In this document: positions 37,801-49,665 of the stretch, piece after piece
How the letters are laid out: the number at the start of each line of letters is the position of its first letter
Numbering within the stretch: the stretch's first letter is position 1
Source: Cricetomys ansorgei
Lineage: Eukaryota; Chordata; Mammalia; Rodentia; Nesomyidae
Assembly: GCA_026225945.1 (NCBI GenBank)
Contig: JAMJFZ010000199.1
Coordinates: 65,268,001-65,332,000, forward strand
Direction of reading: 5' to 3'
Length of the DNA stretch: 64,000 nucleotides
The notes under the pieces: generated by a model
Seen by the model: the letters and a program-made list of their open reading frames with translations, nothing else
Databases searched by the model: none
What the model was told of the DNA's origin: nothing
Position numbers and translations under genes: made by a program

Positions 37801-39587
37801 ATAGGGGAGTGGTGGTGAAAGACCAGAGTGAGAAGCCTAATAAAAGAAAAGAAATCAATGACCCTTGCTAAAGTACAGCAAGGAAATTTCATCCAGGCAG
37901 TCAGGACAGGCTCCTGGACTATGTCAGCGGAAAGGCAGACTGGGCTCCACTATGAACATAGTAGAGAGGATGGGGACACAGGTGGATGTTTCCTAACAGC
38001 CAGTAATGGGGTACAGAGGATCTGTCTAAACTATCTGTTGTTTTGGCAAGATGTCTGTGAAGCAGCTGGAAATGAGCAGGGACTCCCTGCAGCTTGTGAT
38101 CACAGGGGCCATCATTTGGTGCCTACCTTTGGCTTGAGGTGAGGAGACTTGGAGGTGAAGAGTGTGTGGAAGTGCAGATGTCCTGGCAAGGTGGCCAGGA
38201 AGCAGAGATGAGGATGGACCCTGTGTCCCCTGGCGAGGCAGAAACCTGATGATGAGCTTTCCCTTGATAGTGGCATATTCTTGTCAGTGAACTGCAGGTG
38301 ACTGAGATGTGACAAACACAGCTCCCAGTGATGGAGCAGCAATAGTGCAGCAGTTAACTTGAGATTGAGCCCAGGAGCCCCAGAGCTACTGTCAGCTCCC
38401 TCCTCTGTTGCATTGCTCAGTAAGCATGACTCTGCATTGCATTGGAAATGATCCTAGGAATTCCGAGGCTCTATCAGGAAGCTCTTTAAACAGAAAAAGA
38501 AAAGTATTTTCTCCTAATATTTACTGATGAAATTGGGGAGGATCAAATTGTGACATACCTCCCAAATGTTGGTTATTGTGTTAGATGCTCTCATGCCTGT
38601 CATTCAAATGGCCTGTAGTCCTTAATCTTAGAAGGAAAGGCTGAGAACACTCAGACTGCTTCCTTGTCCAGTTTAAGATCTCAGCCCAGTTCTGCTTGCA
38701 AGCACGGTAAGTAGGTGTGTGAGGGAGGCAGGGTTTGCAATAAATGTACAGAACGCGTGAACAGTGCTCACAGGTGGACTCCTCACGTCTTTCTCCACAA
38801 GTGCATGGAAGCACACTAGGGGCAAAGGCAGGTTAGTGGTAATAAATCAATTGCCACTGTCGGTTCACTGTTTAATGTTCTTGAGAATACATGAGATTTA
38901 TCACTGAGGACTTGTAGAATAATGGTAGTGTATGAAAACAGAGTCCACCAGGGAGATGTACGACATCATTTGGATTTAGCACTGCCATCTGCTTAATAGT
39001 GCTGAGAAAGACTACAGCGGCACTTATGATCAGCCACTCATAGCAGTGACAGATGCTGTGCTGGGTGAGCATACCGGGAAGAGGTTCCTGACCACACTGG
39101 ACTGTGTGACAGGCCGTCTAAGCAGTGCATGTTTGGTTTTCAAACCCCAGCTTTAAATCTTCACTTTACAGTTTTAAAGGTCTGCTTAGGAGATCTTCCC
39201 ATGTCTTCTTTTTCCGTCTCATACAGTCTTAAAACATATTTCTGTTGGTTTGTAAAAGAGGTTTCCTAGCAAGTTTTACATACACCAGATCTTTTTAAGC
39301 AAAGTTGGAGTTTACTTGATAAAAAGAGGGTGCTATAATTAATATTGCAGGATTATTTTAAAGAAAAAAATATATAGTTAGATTCAAGTACCGGTAAGGA
39401 GTGGGGGGTAGGGAGGGACTATGGAAAAAGGACACTGTACATTCCCAGGACAAGTTATGGTGTAGGACTCTCAAGAGTCACCCATGTAGTCACTTTATAA
39501 TGGAAAGAAAATGATGTGACTTTTGAAATAAGTTTTGACTCTTCCAGCTGAGTATTATAGTTTAGTGAAGAAAACAGTGCTTGTAAA

Positions 39588-39690
39588 TTCATCCAGACCT
39601 AGATTTAGATTCTAGCTCTTTTACTTCCTTATGTGTATGAATTTGACCAGAAGACAGGACTTTTTTGAGTCTTCTCTTTAATAGAACTTA
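39588..39690 (+). mobile_element. MIR-like fragment
   Basis: CCAGACCTAGATTTAGATTC followed by CTAGCTCTTTTACTTCC resembles the 5' half of MIR. Confidence 0.4.
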
Positions 39691-40637
39691 GTTGTGGCTG
39701 TGTGTTTAAACAAGCTAGCACATGTAGTGTGCATGGCAGTGCTCCAGTGAGTCAGTGTAGCAACATGCAGTGGATGCCACAGACTGTGACAGTCTTTCCC
39801 TTCATTTCATAGAAGGGGAAATGCAGGCGAGTTTAGGCTGTAAGGAGCCTCTGTTCATACCGGAACCTTGGACAGTCTTAACTCTTAATACAATACCAAG
39901 AAATAAGCAGTCTGAATGAATGGTGCATGTCTTCTTAATCACCAAAAAGTGGTTGAAACCTCTCTTGACTTAATACTGTTATGAAGTTCTCAGATCTGTC
40001 AGTGGCCTCTAGTCAGAATTTGACTTAAAAAAGTCAGTGTCTGAACTCTTCAAAATGTATTGAAACCTCACTTATTAGACAATATTTGAAGTAAGTGATG
40101 GTGTGGATTGTACTTTCCCTTTTATCCTTGATTACAATGGGATTTTCCTTTTAAGAAAGTTGTATTTGTAGATGTGCTTGGACTTACAGGGCCACAGTGA
40201 GCACTTGGCAGTAAAAGCTCTTTGAGAAAAATGGGGTTTCTGAGCGCATCCAGGTAAAAAGGATTAGATGAAGATTAGTTTTCCACTTGCCCTATTAAGA
40301 TAGATTGTGATATAATTACTGTTAGTGGGTAATGCAATCTGGGGAAAAGTTTGGGACATGTTGATTTCAGGATGTAGGTGGAAGGACAACACCTGCATTA
40401 AACACCAAACAGCTGGTAGCTATTGTTCTATCCCAATTGTCATTAATTACAAATATGTTGCCAGGGTAGATTTGCCTTTATTTTTAAGTAAATGGGTCAT
40501 AGTTTAATTTTTGGCATCCTCTTTTGTTTAGTGTACCACAGTACTAATGTTCCCGGCATTAGAGATGTTCACCAAGGATGCCCAGTGATGTGGAAGTGTG
40601 TATGCTTAGGAATTGATGCACCTTGCTGCATAACAGC

Positions 40638-40762
40638 TGTTTGTGTTACTTCCCAACATCTTGATATCCTTGTGAAATGGGGATAAATAGTGCCAACACC
40701 TGCCTCCTATAGTGTGTGGAGGGGGTGTTAAGGAAAGAATTTATTACCTGTGCAGAGTAAGA
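40638..40762 (+). mobile_element. MIR-like fragment
   Basis: TGTGAAATGGGGATAAATAG and the following CACCTGCCTCCTATAG are the conserved 3' MIR block. Confidence 0.5.
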
Positions 40763-41409
40763 CAGGGTAGCCCAGTGTTCTTAGTATTTTAACTATATCT
40801 TGCCTTACTTCTGGTGTATGTAGGTGTTTGCCTGTGCTGAGTACTAGTGACCGGTGAGGTACTCAGGTTGTCTCTGTGATCATCCTTCATATAGATTCTC
40901 TATATGACTTGGGGTATGCTGAACATTTAAAAGCAATAATGGTCTTTATTTATGCCACTTGTTTCCTTTCCTAATGTTTTTTATTTGATGTTGTGTAGAA
41001 GACCAGGAGCAAATGGACATACAAAACAGTAGGAATTAATCAACATAATGCCCCTGTCATCCTTAATCTGTCACTTAGAAGCATTGCTATACCTCAGGAA
41101 CATGAATTTATGTTAATCGTGAAGTTAACAGGATAGAGTCCTTTGGTCCAATTGCAATCCTTTAAAAGCAATCAGTAAAAAGTATTGGTGATGCTCTTAG
41201 GTATTACTAAATTTAGAGACATAAGCTGTATTATTTACGTATATGTTTTATAGTCTTATAAACTTTTTTTTTTTTTTACATGTAGGGGGGGAAACTTTGT
41301 GTATAAGTTTAGCCAAAGTAGTAGAGATAAAAGTGTCTCAACATAAGGCTGAATCAAGACTTTATTGATTAAAAATAACTGAGTGTTTTACCTGTCTTGT
41401 CAAGTCTGT

Positions 41410-41535
41410 CTGCCAGGATTTGAATTGCTGACCTGTTACTCACTCACTGTGACTGGGCAAGCTGTGTAACCTGTGCTGTATGATTAGAATAGCAGCTATC
41501 TCAGTTATTGGGATGGTCACTGAGTTCCTGTGTGG
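41410..41535 (+). mobile_element. MIR-like fragment
   Basis: GGATTTGAATTGCTGACCTG then GACTGGGCAAGCTGTGTAAC follows the MIR core order. Confidence 0.5.
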
Positions 41536-41770
41536 AAGCAGTGTAGCTTCAGGAAGAATTGTTCAGATGCTCATTTACATATTCAAATTAAAGCGTAATT
41601 TGACAGGAGGTCTCTTGGACTTGATAATATCTGAGTCTCTGTCAATAACGTTTTCTTTACTAGGAACAGGAAGAAATGTCATTGAAGGTGTGAATCCCGA
41701 TGTGCTCTCCACCGGGTTCACAGAAGCCTGTGCAGCAATTGCAAAGCTTGTGTCTGAGCAAACAGCTCTC

Positions 41771-41856
41771 TATTATCCAGTGGTGCCTGGGTGTCGGTCA
41801 GCTGTCTGTAGTTTATTATCCAGTGGTGCCTGGGTGTCGGTCAGCTGTCTGTGGTT
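41771..41856. repeat. Two-copy 43-bp tandem duplication
   Basis: Copies 41771-41813 and 41814-41856 differ at one position of 43 (A against G near the end). Each starts TATTATCCAGTGGTGCCTGG. The near identity suggests a recent duplication. Confidence 0.95.
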
Positions 41857-42485
41857 TGTTGTTGTTGTTGTTTTCTTTAACTCTACAGAAGCTTTTTTAC
41901 TGGCGGCCATGATTGAGGGCCACTCCTGCTGACTAATAAGTACTATACAAATGGGGTTGTGCACATATTGAAAGAACTTTGTACAATGTCTAGCGGATAG
42001 TTGCTAGGTAAATATTTGTTTTCCCTCTGAATAAATTACCGGTATTTCTGTAGTATCATCCATTCATTTGTTCATCAGATTCCCCAGAATATTTACTGTG
42101 CATTAAAATTTGACCTGGATGCTAAAGAAGAGTTGATGAAAAAAAATGGATTAGGCATGTTCAGCTTTGTTGAAAACATTGATTTAAGGTTTAAAAGCAA
42201 TCCCAGAGCTTGTATAAATGAAGGGCATCTGTTTGGACAGTAGTCTGCAAAGGACTGGAAGTAGCAGTGTCTTTTGTACTCTGTCATCCTAAGAAAATCT
42301 ATTACTTTCTTCTACTTAAACTCACGATTCCAAAATCTTCCAAATAAAAAGCATTACATTACCCTTTGAGACAGGATATTTTTAAGCAGTTTGGTATAAG
42401 AACTTATAAAGATTATGTTAGAGTAATTTCCCATCTAGCCTTAATAGCAATACAGTTGAAATAACATATACATTTAAACCTTTGA

Positions 42486-42600
42486 AGTTAGGTGGCAGAG
42501 GCAGACAGATTGCTCTATGTTCTAGGCCAGCCAGGTCTACACAGGAAGTTCCAGGCCAGCCGCAACCACACAGTGAGGCCCTGCCTCAAAAAGAAGTAAA
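42486..42600 (+). mobile_element. B1 SINE, 5'-truncated
   Basis: GGTGGCAGAGGCAGACAGAT, GGCCAGCCAGGTCTACACAG and a CCCTGCCTCAAAAAGAA tail are B1. Confidence 0.8.
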
Positions 42601-43249
42601 TAGAGCTAACCAAAAGCTGTGAGGCTGGAGATAGTTGCTATCTCAAACCCACAAAGACAAAAACAAACAAAGAAAACAAACATGCACGTTCTTTTCTCAT
42701 ATACAGATCTAGGAACATTTGATGAATTAAAACTGTTTGCCTGAAGAAGCTAGCACAGTTTCTGATTGATTAAAAAGTGCATTTACAGAGAACAGTAAGA
42801 CATACAGCAGCATCACCAATTTGGTTCCTGCCATATTTGTGGTCCATGCATGTGGGTACAGGATGGAGAGCTAACATATCACAGACCATATTGGATCATG
42901 GCACAGATATCAGGGATGCTGATGGGAAGGACTCACATGATACGGGTAAGAGTAACAATGGGAAACTACAGTTGGGTGGCTTTAGTTGAGTAGTCTGAGG
43001 CTACTCTACTAAACCCAACCCCCACACCAGAAAGAGGCATTGCAAGAAAAACAAACCCAAGATACAGATGGTAGTCACAGAAGACCAACATGTAAAACTC
43101 ATTTATCAAAATATCAAATTAAGTGTAGCAATATATGAAAGCAGAGCTTTATCTCTACAAATAAATTTGCCTCATTAATGAAAGGGTTGAGTAAAATGAG
43201 AGTCTTGTACTTTAGCATAGTAAATGATCACATGATCATTTCCATAGAT

Positions 43250-43457
43250 CAGTGGTTCTTAACCTGTGGGTCGCAACCCCTGTGGGAGTCGTGAAAGATC
43301 CTTTCACACTGGTTGCCTAAGACCATCTACATATCAGTTATTTAGGTTACAATTCATAGCAATAACAAAATTAAAGCTGTGAAGTAGCAACAAAAATAAC
43401 TTTATGGTTGAGGGTCACCACAACATGAAGGACTGTATTAATGGTTGAAAACCACTG
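43250..43457 (-). mobile_element. URR1-type hAT non-autonomous DNA transposon
   Basis: CAGTGGTTCTTAACCTG at the left and a matching inverted end AATGGTTGAAAACCACTG at the right enclose about 208 bp. The body has GGTCGCAACCCCTGTGGGAG and AGTAGCAACAAAAATAAC. Flanking 8-mers CCATAGAT (43242-43249) and CCATAGAG (43458-43465) match 7 of 8, an hAT-style target duplication. Confidence 0.9.
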
Positions 43458-44011
43458 CCATAGAGGGTAGAATCTGCTTGATAGAAGTTTTACATGTTTT
43501 TTTTTTCTGGGAATGTAGTTAAAATTCACTTTTTTATAATTATGGAACATAATTATGGGACATCCTTTAAGTAGGGAGTTCAGGACTCCTCTTCTATTCC
43601 AGTAGGAAGCATGGCGGTAGTCTCTGGGTCAGGCACAGCCACACTCTTCTCTCAGATTTTCTGAGCTCTGTTATCAGGAGTTTTTTATTTTTTATTTTTC
43701 TCAGAGCAGAGTGGAAGCACTTCCAGGCTAGTCAGAGGGCAGTGTGGGAGCTTAGAGTCTAGGCTTCAGGTGCACCTCGCTTTCCATCCTGATGGTTATT
43801 ACAGCTCCAGCCACTCTTCGTGGGAGGTCAGCCCTCTGTAGGACACTTCCTGATGGGGGCACTTCCATTCCTGAGTTTTCCCCTGTCTCAATGACTGCTT
43901 CATCTGCACATGAGCTAAGAAGCAGAGGGTTTGGGTTGATGCATTATCACTGACCCCAGCCCCAGTCCCTAGTCCACTATGTCAGGAGTCTGTTGATTAA
44001 AAAGAAGAAGA

Positions 44012-44245
44012 AATGGGCTTGAAGAGATGGCCCTGACTCAAGAGCATTGGCTGCTCTTGCAGATGACACAGATTCAGTTCTCAGCAACCACATGGCAACG
44101 TAAAACTGTCTGTAACTCCAGTCCTAGGAAATCTGATGCCCTCTTTTAGCCCCTGAATGTACTAGACACCTATGTGGTACACATATATTCAAACAAGCAG
44201 AGCTCTCATACTAACAAACTAAAAATAAGCCTGTAAATAAAAAAG
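44012..44245 (+). mobile_element. B3 SINE
   Basis: GGGCTTGAAGAGATGGCCCT, AGAGCATTGGCTGCTCTTGC, CAACCACATGGCAACG and TCTGTAACTCCAGTCCTAGG follow B3 order. Confidence 0.8.
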
Positions 44246-45714
44246 GAGAAATGCATGTTATTCAGGCAGCCTATCCTGCTGGTTTTCTCCCTTGACATAT
44301 AAATGATTTTTTAAATTCTTTTGCTAAGATAGAGTGTACTTAGAATAAAGAGATTCATACCTATCTGAAACAAATAATTGAATGCCTGTTTTCATGAGAA
44401 TGTGACCCAAAGGGGGGTGATTCCTGTACCTACAAAGTGTCTCTGACCTTTTCTGTTCGATTTGATCTTGAGATTTTTAATTCCAGTAATGTCACCTGAA
44501 GTCACATGCCTTCATTTTACAACACTCAGACATATTACAGACTAGACTGTAGTAATTAATGGTTAAATTAGATAGTAGTGAAGAGCAAGTCAGAGTAACT
44601 GGGCTTTTTCCCAACTTGGTGGCAGCCTAGCCACAGGTCTCGAGTCTCTGAAGCTGCTTTCTCACTCCATGTCAGACTGTAAGTCTTTAGTTAACATGCC
44701 TTTCACCTTTTTGTCTGACTTTTTGCTTACTTGTCGGTGCAAACCTTTCTCCTTCAGAGAAACTTGCCTGTGTCCCCTAAAACTGCTTGCTCCACTTCCT
44801 GGAAATCTATACCACTCTTAGCTCCAAGGTTCTACAGCACCACACTGAGCATACCCACTTATCTGATTTGCATGGGAGACTAAACATGTTTCATTGCGAA
44901 GACCAAATTGTGTTTTTCTGCTGCATTCCCAAGTTGGCACGCACTATGTGTTATGTATCAGTTTAAGGAGCTTGGAGCGACGAAGATGCTGAACTGTCAT
45001 CAAGATCTGTAGCAGAACACTTGGAAGAAGTTTTTGTTATTTTGGTTTCTTTGAAAACACAAAATGGCATTTTGACTAGGTGTGGTAGATATTTATGAGT
45101 TGGATTTGGTATGCTTAATGCACGTGGCTATAATTTGGTTAAGTGCAGTTGTTCTGGCATTTGTGACTTGTTTTTGGGATTGTTTGCTGCTTGGGTTTAT
45201 GGGAACTTTTGGCTTAGGGTACAAAAGGCCTGAAGCTCCAAGGGTGGGGGGTGTTGGTTTGATTGTCCTTTGTTAGTATGTTACTTAAAAGAACAAAGGT
45301 TGGAGATAGTTTACAGATAATGAGCTGAGATGCTAGTCTTGCTCACTGTCAGCTAGTCCTCTTCAACTTAGGACAGCCTAAAAAAGGCTCTGAAGATTTC
45401 TACCTTTCTCTCATTCTATATAAGGCCACCTGCAAAAGTGATGAAAATGTCTTTCTATCCTTCCTTTCTCTTTCCCTAAATTGAGGGTAAAAGATTGAAG
45501 TTAACAAGTACAAAGATCATCTTCCACAGCATAGTATAGGAACTTTGTGTGTCTTAAGTGGAAGACAGTGTTGCCTTCAAACTAGATTTGTGAAACAGAG
45601 TAGCCAAATCACTGGGGAAGATAGTTGTGTATAAATGACCTAGCATAGAACATCCTCCAAAACAGGTTGCCTCGATGATTACTGTCCTCCAAACCGTTTG
45701 CAGGTGTATCCCAC

Positions 45715-46110
45715 ATGTATTAGTTAGGTTCCTGTTACTGTCATTAAATACCCTGACAAAAGCAACTTACAGGTTAATTTGGCTCAGGGTTTGAGGGGAA
45801 GACATGGTGGCAGCTGATCACATGGCATCTACAGTCAGGAAATAGACAATGATGGATGCTGATGCTCAGTTTGCCTTCTTTTTATTTATTCCGGATCCCA
45901 GCCCATGGAATGACACTTCCCACATTAAGGCTCAGTCTTTCCACTTCATCTCACTTAATCTAGATGGTTTCTCACACCTGTGCCAGCAGGATTGCTGCCT
46001 GGGTGATTCTAGATCTGGTCAGACAGTTGTGGTTGCAATGGACCCTCTGTTAAGATAGGAGACACCCCAGGGCACAGGCATCTGCAATGCTCTCTGAGGC
46101 ATGTGTCTTC
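45715..46110 (-). mobile_element. Probable ERVL/MaLR LTR fragment, antisense
   Basis: TATTAGTTAGGTTCCTGTTA, CCTGACAAAAGCAACTTACA, GATCCCAGCCCATGGAATG and GGCTCAGTCTTTCCAC resemble a reversed rodent LTR. Only low-stringency recognition is possible by eye. Confidence 0.4.
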
Positions 46111-46740
46111 GGTGTGTACACTGGTATTCTAGTCTGGTGGCAAACAGAGGAGAGGAAAGGGCTTCAGAACCTCTCTGGGGATATTAACTTTAAACATAAA
46201 GTAAAAACTTTCTAGTGGATGTGTTACACTGTGTTACTATGACAGGTGATCCAGGTTTAATATCTGAGTCTTTGAAAATCATTTCTATTAACTGATTAAG
46301 ACAGTGGAGCCTGCATGCCAGTAGGTAGGCCACATGGCCCCTAAAGACCAATTTCTTCTCTCTGGTTTGACAAGATACTAGCCAGCATGTCCATTTGTAG
46401 TGAAGGTGACACAAGTATTTCGTACTAGAAAGGGGCTGTAGGAGGCAACCTGTATCTTTGATTGGCATTTAAAACATTTTTATTAGACAAAGCGATTATT
46501 ACATCTGAAATGAAGCTTTACAAACCTAATTATAACAATAGGGTTAAGAACAACAGTCAGCATTTATTTTGTACTAAATGGCAGGCCAGTGAAAGTGCTT
46601 TGCATGTGTGAACTCTAATTACCCCACATTCATCATCAGCCTGTCGTCTGAGCCACAGCTGCAGTGGTGACTTACAAAGCATTACAAGCTACTTTCTTCA
46701 TTTATGCATCCTTCCATTCTGTGTTTGATAGAGTGGGGGT

Positions 46741-46780
46741 TTTTTTTTGTTTGTTTGTTTGTTTGTTTTTGTGTATGTGT
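46741..46780. repeat. (TTTG)n microsatellite
   Basis: A T-run passes into about five TTTG units and a short TG/TA tract. Confidence 0.9.
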
Positions 46781-47684
46781 GTCTGAGACACTTCTCGAAG
46801 TTGAAACTCCAAAGATTGAGCTGCCTAATCAAAAGGGTCTGTTTCCAACAGGGAGAACAGGACCCATTCCCAACTGAACCTTTAAGCCAAACCTTGCCAT
46901 CCTGTCCTTAGCAGTGCTCAGATCCATTATGGTTGCTTTGTTAATCAGTGCTTCATACAATCCTTCCTAACCCTCCAACAGCCATGTGAAAGGGTAGATG
47001 TGAGCTGGATAGCCACTGATCTGAGGCACAGGTTAACAGTGATGGCTAACATGGACTTGGAGGATTCTGGCAGGCGTGGGGGCATGTGCTCTTACCCTGG
47101 TGCATTATCTTCCACTTGTCAGGCTTGTGACAGTTTTATCCAAACACACCTACTCTGTGGCAACTGTAAGGGACAATTTATAGAAAATCTAAGTGAGACT
47201 GAGAAAGGCTATCAGTACCCCAGGATTCTGGCTGCTGTGACTAGGGTCGTCATGGGCAGGAGCAGCTTTTGTGGGTCCATGTGCCTCCGCACAAAGTGAT
47301 AGGATCTGTGTGATGCGAGACCAGCCCCAGCACATTCCACACTTGGGGGAATGTGTGGGCTGAAACCTGCAAAGCTTCAGCAGGAGGACATCCCGCTGCC
47401 ACTTGCACCCTGTTTGCCTGAGTTATAACCCCAGGCCATGCTCCTGGGCATTCTGGGAGTCAGCAAACATATTCCTGGGAGGTGTCTGGAAGGTCAGATG
47501 TGCTAATTTTGTGAATTAGGCTTAAAGAAATTGAGTGGGCTTTTCACTAATAGGGATCTTTGTTCTCACCCTGGCTTCACAGTTTACCAGTTTCATTACT
47601 TAAAAGATATTTTTTAATCCATAAAATCTGAATGATTTCTAGTTCATAAAATAAGGGTTGAACTCAAAATAATTCTAAAGTATG

Positions 47685-47688
<4 letters not shown>

Positions 47689-47730
<42 letters not shown>
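47689..47730. repeat. (GT)21 microsatellite
   Basis: An uninterrupted GT run of about 21 units. Confidence 0.95.
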
Positions 47731-47732
<2 letters not shown>

Positions 47733-47739
47733 CTGATCA

Positions 47740-47990
47740 AAACAACATAAGAGAGAGAAAGTGTATCTTAGCCCACAGTTTCAGAGGCTTCAGTCCATCA
47801 TGACAGGGAGGCATGGCAGAGCAGCCCATATCATGGCAACCAGGAAGCAGACACAAGAATGTCCTTGCTCTCTGGCTTCTCTTTTTTTCCCCTTTTCTAC
47901 CATCCAGGCCTTAGCCCATAGATGTGTGCCCTAGTCTTGTGCCTGACTGTAAATCCAGTCAAGTGGACAGTGATTTGCCATCACAGTGTG
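47740..47990 (-). mobile_element. Probable LTR fragment, antisense
   Basis: CCACAGTTTCAGAGGCTTCA, GTCCATCATGACAGGGAGGC and GGCATGGCAGAGCAGCCCAT are phrases of a common rodent LTR read in reverse. The family name is not assigned. Confidence 0.4.
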
Positions 47991-48816
47991 GGTATGTGTG
48001 AAAAGCTACGTATGTAGTTGTTCCCTGTGTCCAGTATGAGCTCCGGTATTCTCTGCTACCTGCTGTCAGTCACGCTCTAAAAATATTGAGTGGAAAAGTC
48101 CGAAGACAGGTATTTAATACATTTTAAATTGTGTTCTAAATAGTGCACTGATACTTCACAATCCTGTTTCATCCTGCTCAGCATGAGATGTCCCTTTGTT
48201 TAGCATATCCATACTTCTGTGTACCATGTGTTTCTCGTTCTGTAGCTATCTTAGTCTCTAGATCTGCTGTGGGGGTGTCATGGTGGCCCCTGTACCAAAT
48301 GGCAGCACTACATCACAAGAACAGTGCTGCTGGGAGCTCACACAGGTCAAAGAGGAACAGGAAGTTCCTCTTTTAGAGAAGAGGTCAACACTCCCTGTTT
48401 TCTAGGGAAGAAATGTGAATGATGGGGCTTCAGAATCTGCAATAAAAATAAACATTCCGTCAAATTGTGGGCAAGAGAAGACGCTGGTGGTATGTCTTGG
48501 TGTTGTGCCCACACACTGCAGAAGCAACGCCACAGGGAACCAGGAAGTGTCAGGGTTGGAACTGTCCACACTGCTAAGCATCCCCACTGCCATGCACTCA
48601 TATATTACCACAAAGGCCGGACACCACATGTTTAAAAGTTCGCTCTGCTCGGTCTCTGCTTTACCGTCTCCTGGTCTGTCTTGAGGCTTGTCTTTCTGCC
48701 CTGACCCTTTTCCTGAAGGGAATAGTCTTCCAGGATCATGGGGCAGCATGGTACAGGCCCACTTCCAAGCTGTCACACTGTAGGCCTCCACTTTAGTTGT
48801 TGTTACTATAAGATTT

Positions 48817-49016
48817 CTTTGTTTTTACTTATGTGTGTGTCTATGTGGGCATGTGCAGATGAGTGTGAGTGCCTGAGAGGCCAAAAGAGGGTGTCAGACC
48901 CCCTGGAGCTGAGGCACAGGAGTTGTGAGCCCTGTACTATGGGGTCTGGTGACTGAGCCTGTGTCTCGTGTCAATGTAGCAAGTACTCTTAACCACCGAG
49001 CTGCCTCCCCAGCCCT
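48817..49016 (-). mobile_element. B3 SINE, antisense
   Basis: GTGTGTGTCTATGTGGGCATG, AGAGGGTGTCAGACCCCCTG and the end ACCACCGAGCTGCCTCCCCA are a reversed B3/B2-type SINE. Confidence 0.8.
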
Positions 49017-49249
49017 GTTCCATTCCTAAAGTTATTTAGAAATCCTGGATATAACCGGATAAGTAAAGTAGGGCATACTGTTTTTGGAGTAATGACATGA
49101 CTTTTAACAAGTTAATTAAATGGATTTTTTTTCATAGAAATTCATAGAATATAAACTGACACAAGTGCCATGTTAAAATTCAGATTTTAATATCTCTCAC
49201 TTTTATAAAATAAACTATCAAATATTTCAATACAGTCTGTTTTATACTT

Positions 49250-49455
49250 TTTAAAGATTTTATTTTAAATTATATTTATGTGTCTGTGTAAACATGTGCA
49301 CATGAGTGCAGGTACCCATGGAGACCAGAAGAAGCATTGGATGCCCTGGAGTTGGAGCTCCAGGCAATTGTAAGCTGCCCAATGTGGGAACCACACTCAG
49401 ATTCTCTGCAAGAACAGTATGTGTTCTTAACCACTGAGGCACTTCTCTAGCCCAA
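49250..49455 (-). mobile_element. B3 SINE, antisense
   Basis: AAAGATTTTATTTTAAATTA, GAAGCATTGGATGCCCTGGA and CTTAACCACTGAGGCACTTC follow reversed B3 order. Confidence 0.8.
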
Positions 49456-49597
49456 CAAATAATGTATTTTTAATTACTATTTATTATTGGGAAAGAAAAG
49501 GTATTTTTTTCTGCTCTGTCATTGTAAATTATATTGTCTGAGCAAAAGAAAAATTAGAGATTAAATGCTGTGATGCTTTTTAAGTTCCATATTTCTG

Positions 49598-49665
49598 AGG
49601 TGTAGGGGTGTAATTTAGTGGTAGGCTGCTTGCCTAACATGCCCAAGATCCCTACTCATTATCTT
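49598..49665 (+). mobile_element. ID-like SINE fragment
   Basis: GTAGGGGTGTAATTTAGTGG and TAGGCTGCTTGCCTAACATG retain the ID A-box region. The 3' half is degraded. Confidence 0.55.

Noticed and set aside
41480..41932. 150-codon plus-strand open frame
   Set aside because: It begins in a MIR-like SINE and runs through the 43-bp tandem duplication, with no family similarity.
48402..48791. Overlapping open frames on both strands near 48.4-48.8 kb
   Set aside because: Frames on opposite strands overlap each other and have no family similarity, which is typical of a locally GC-richer intron stretch.
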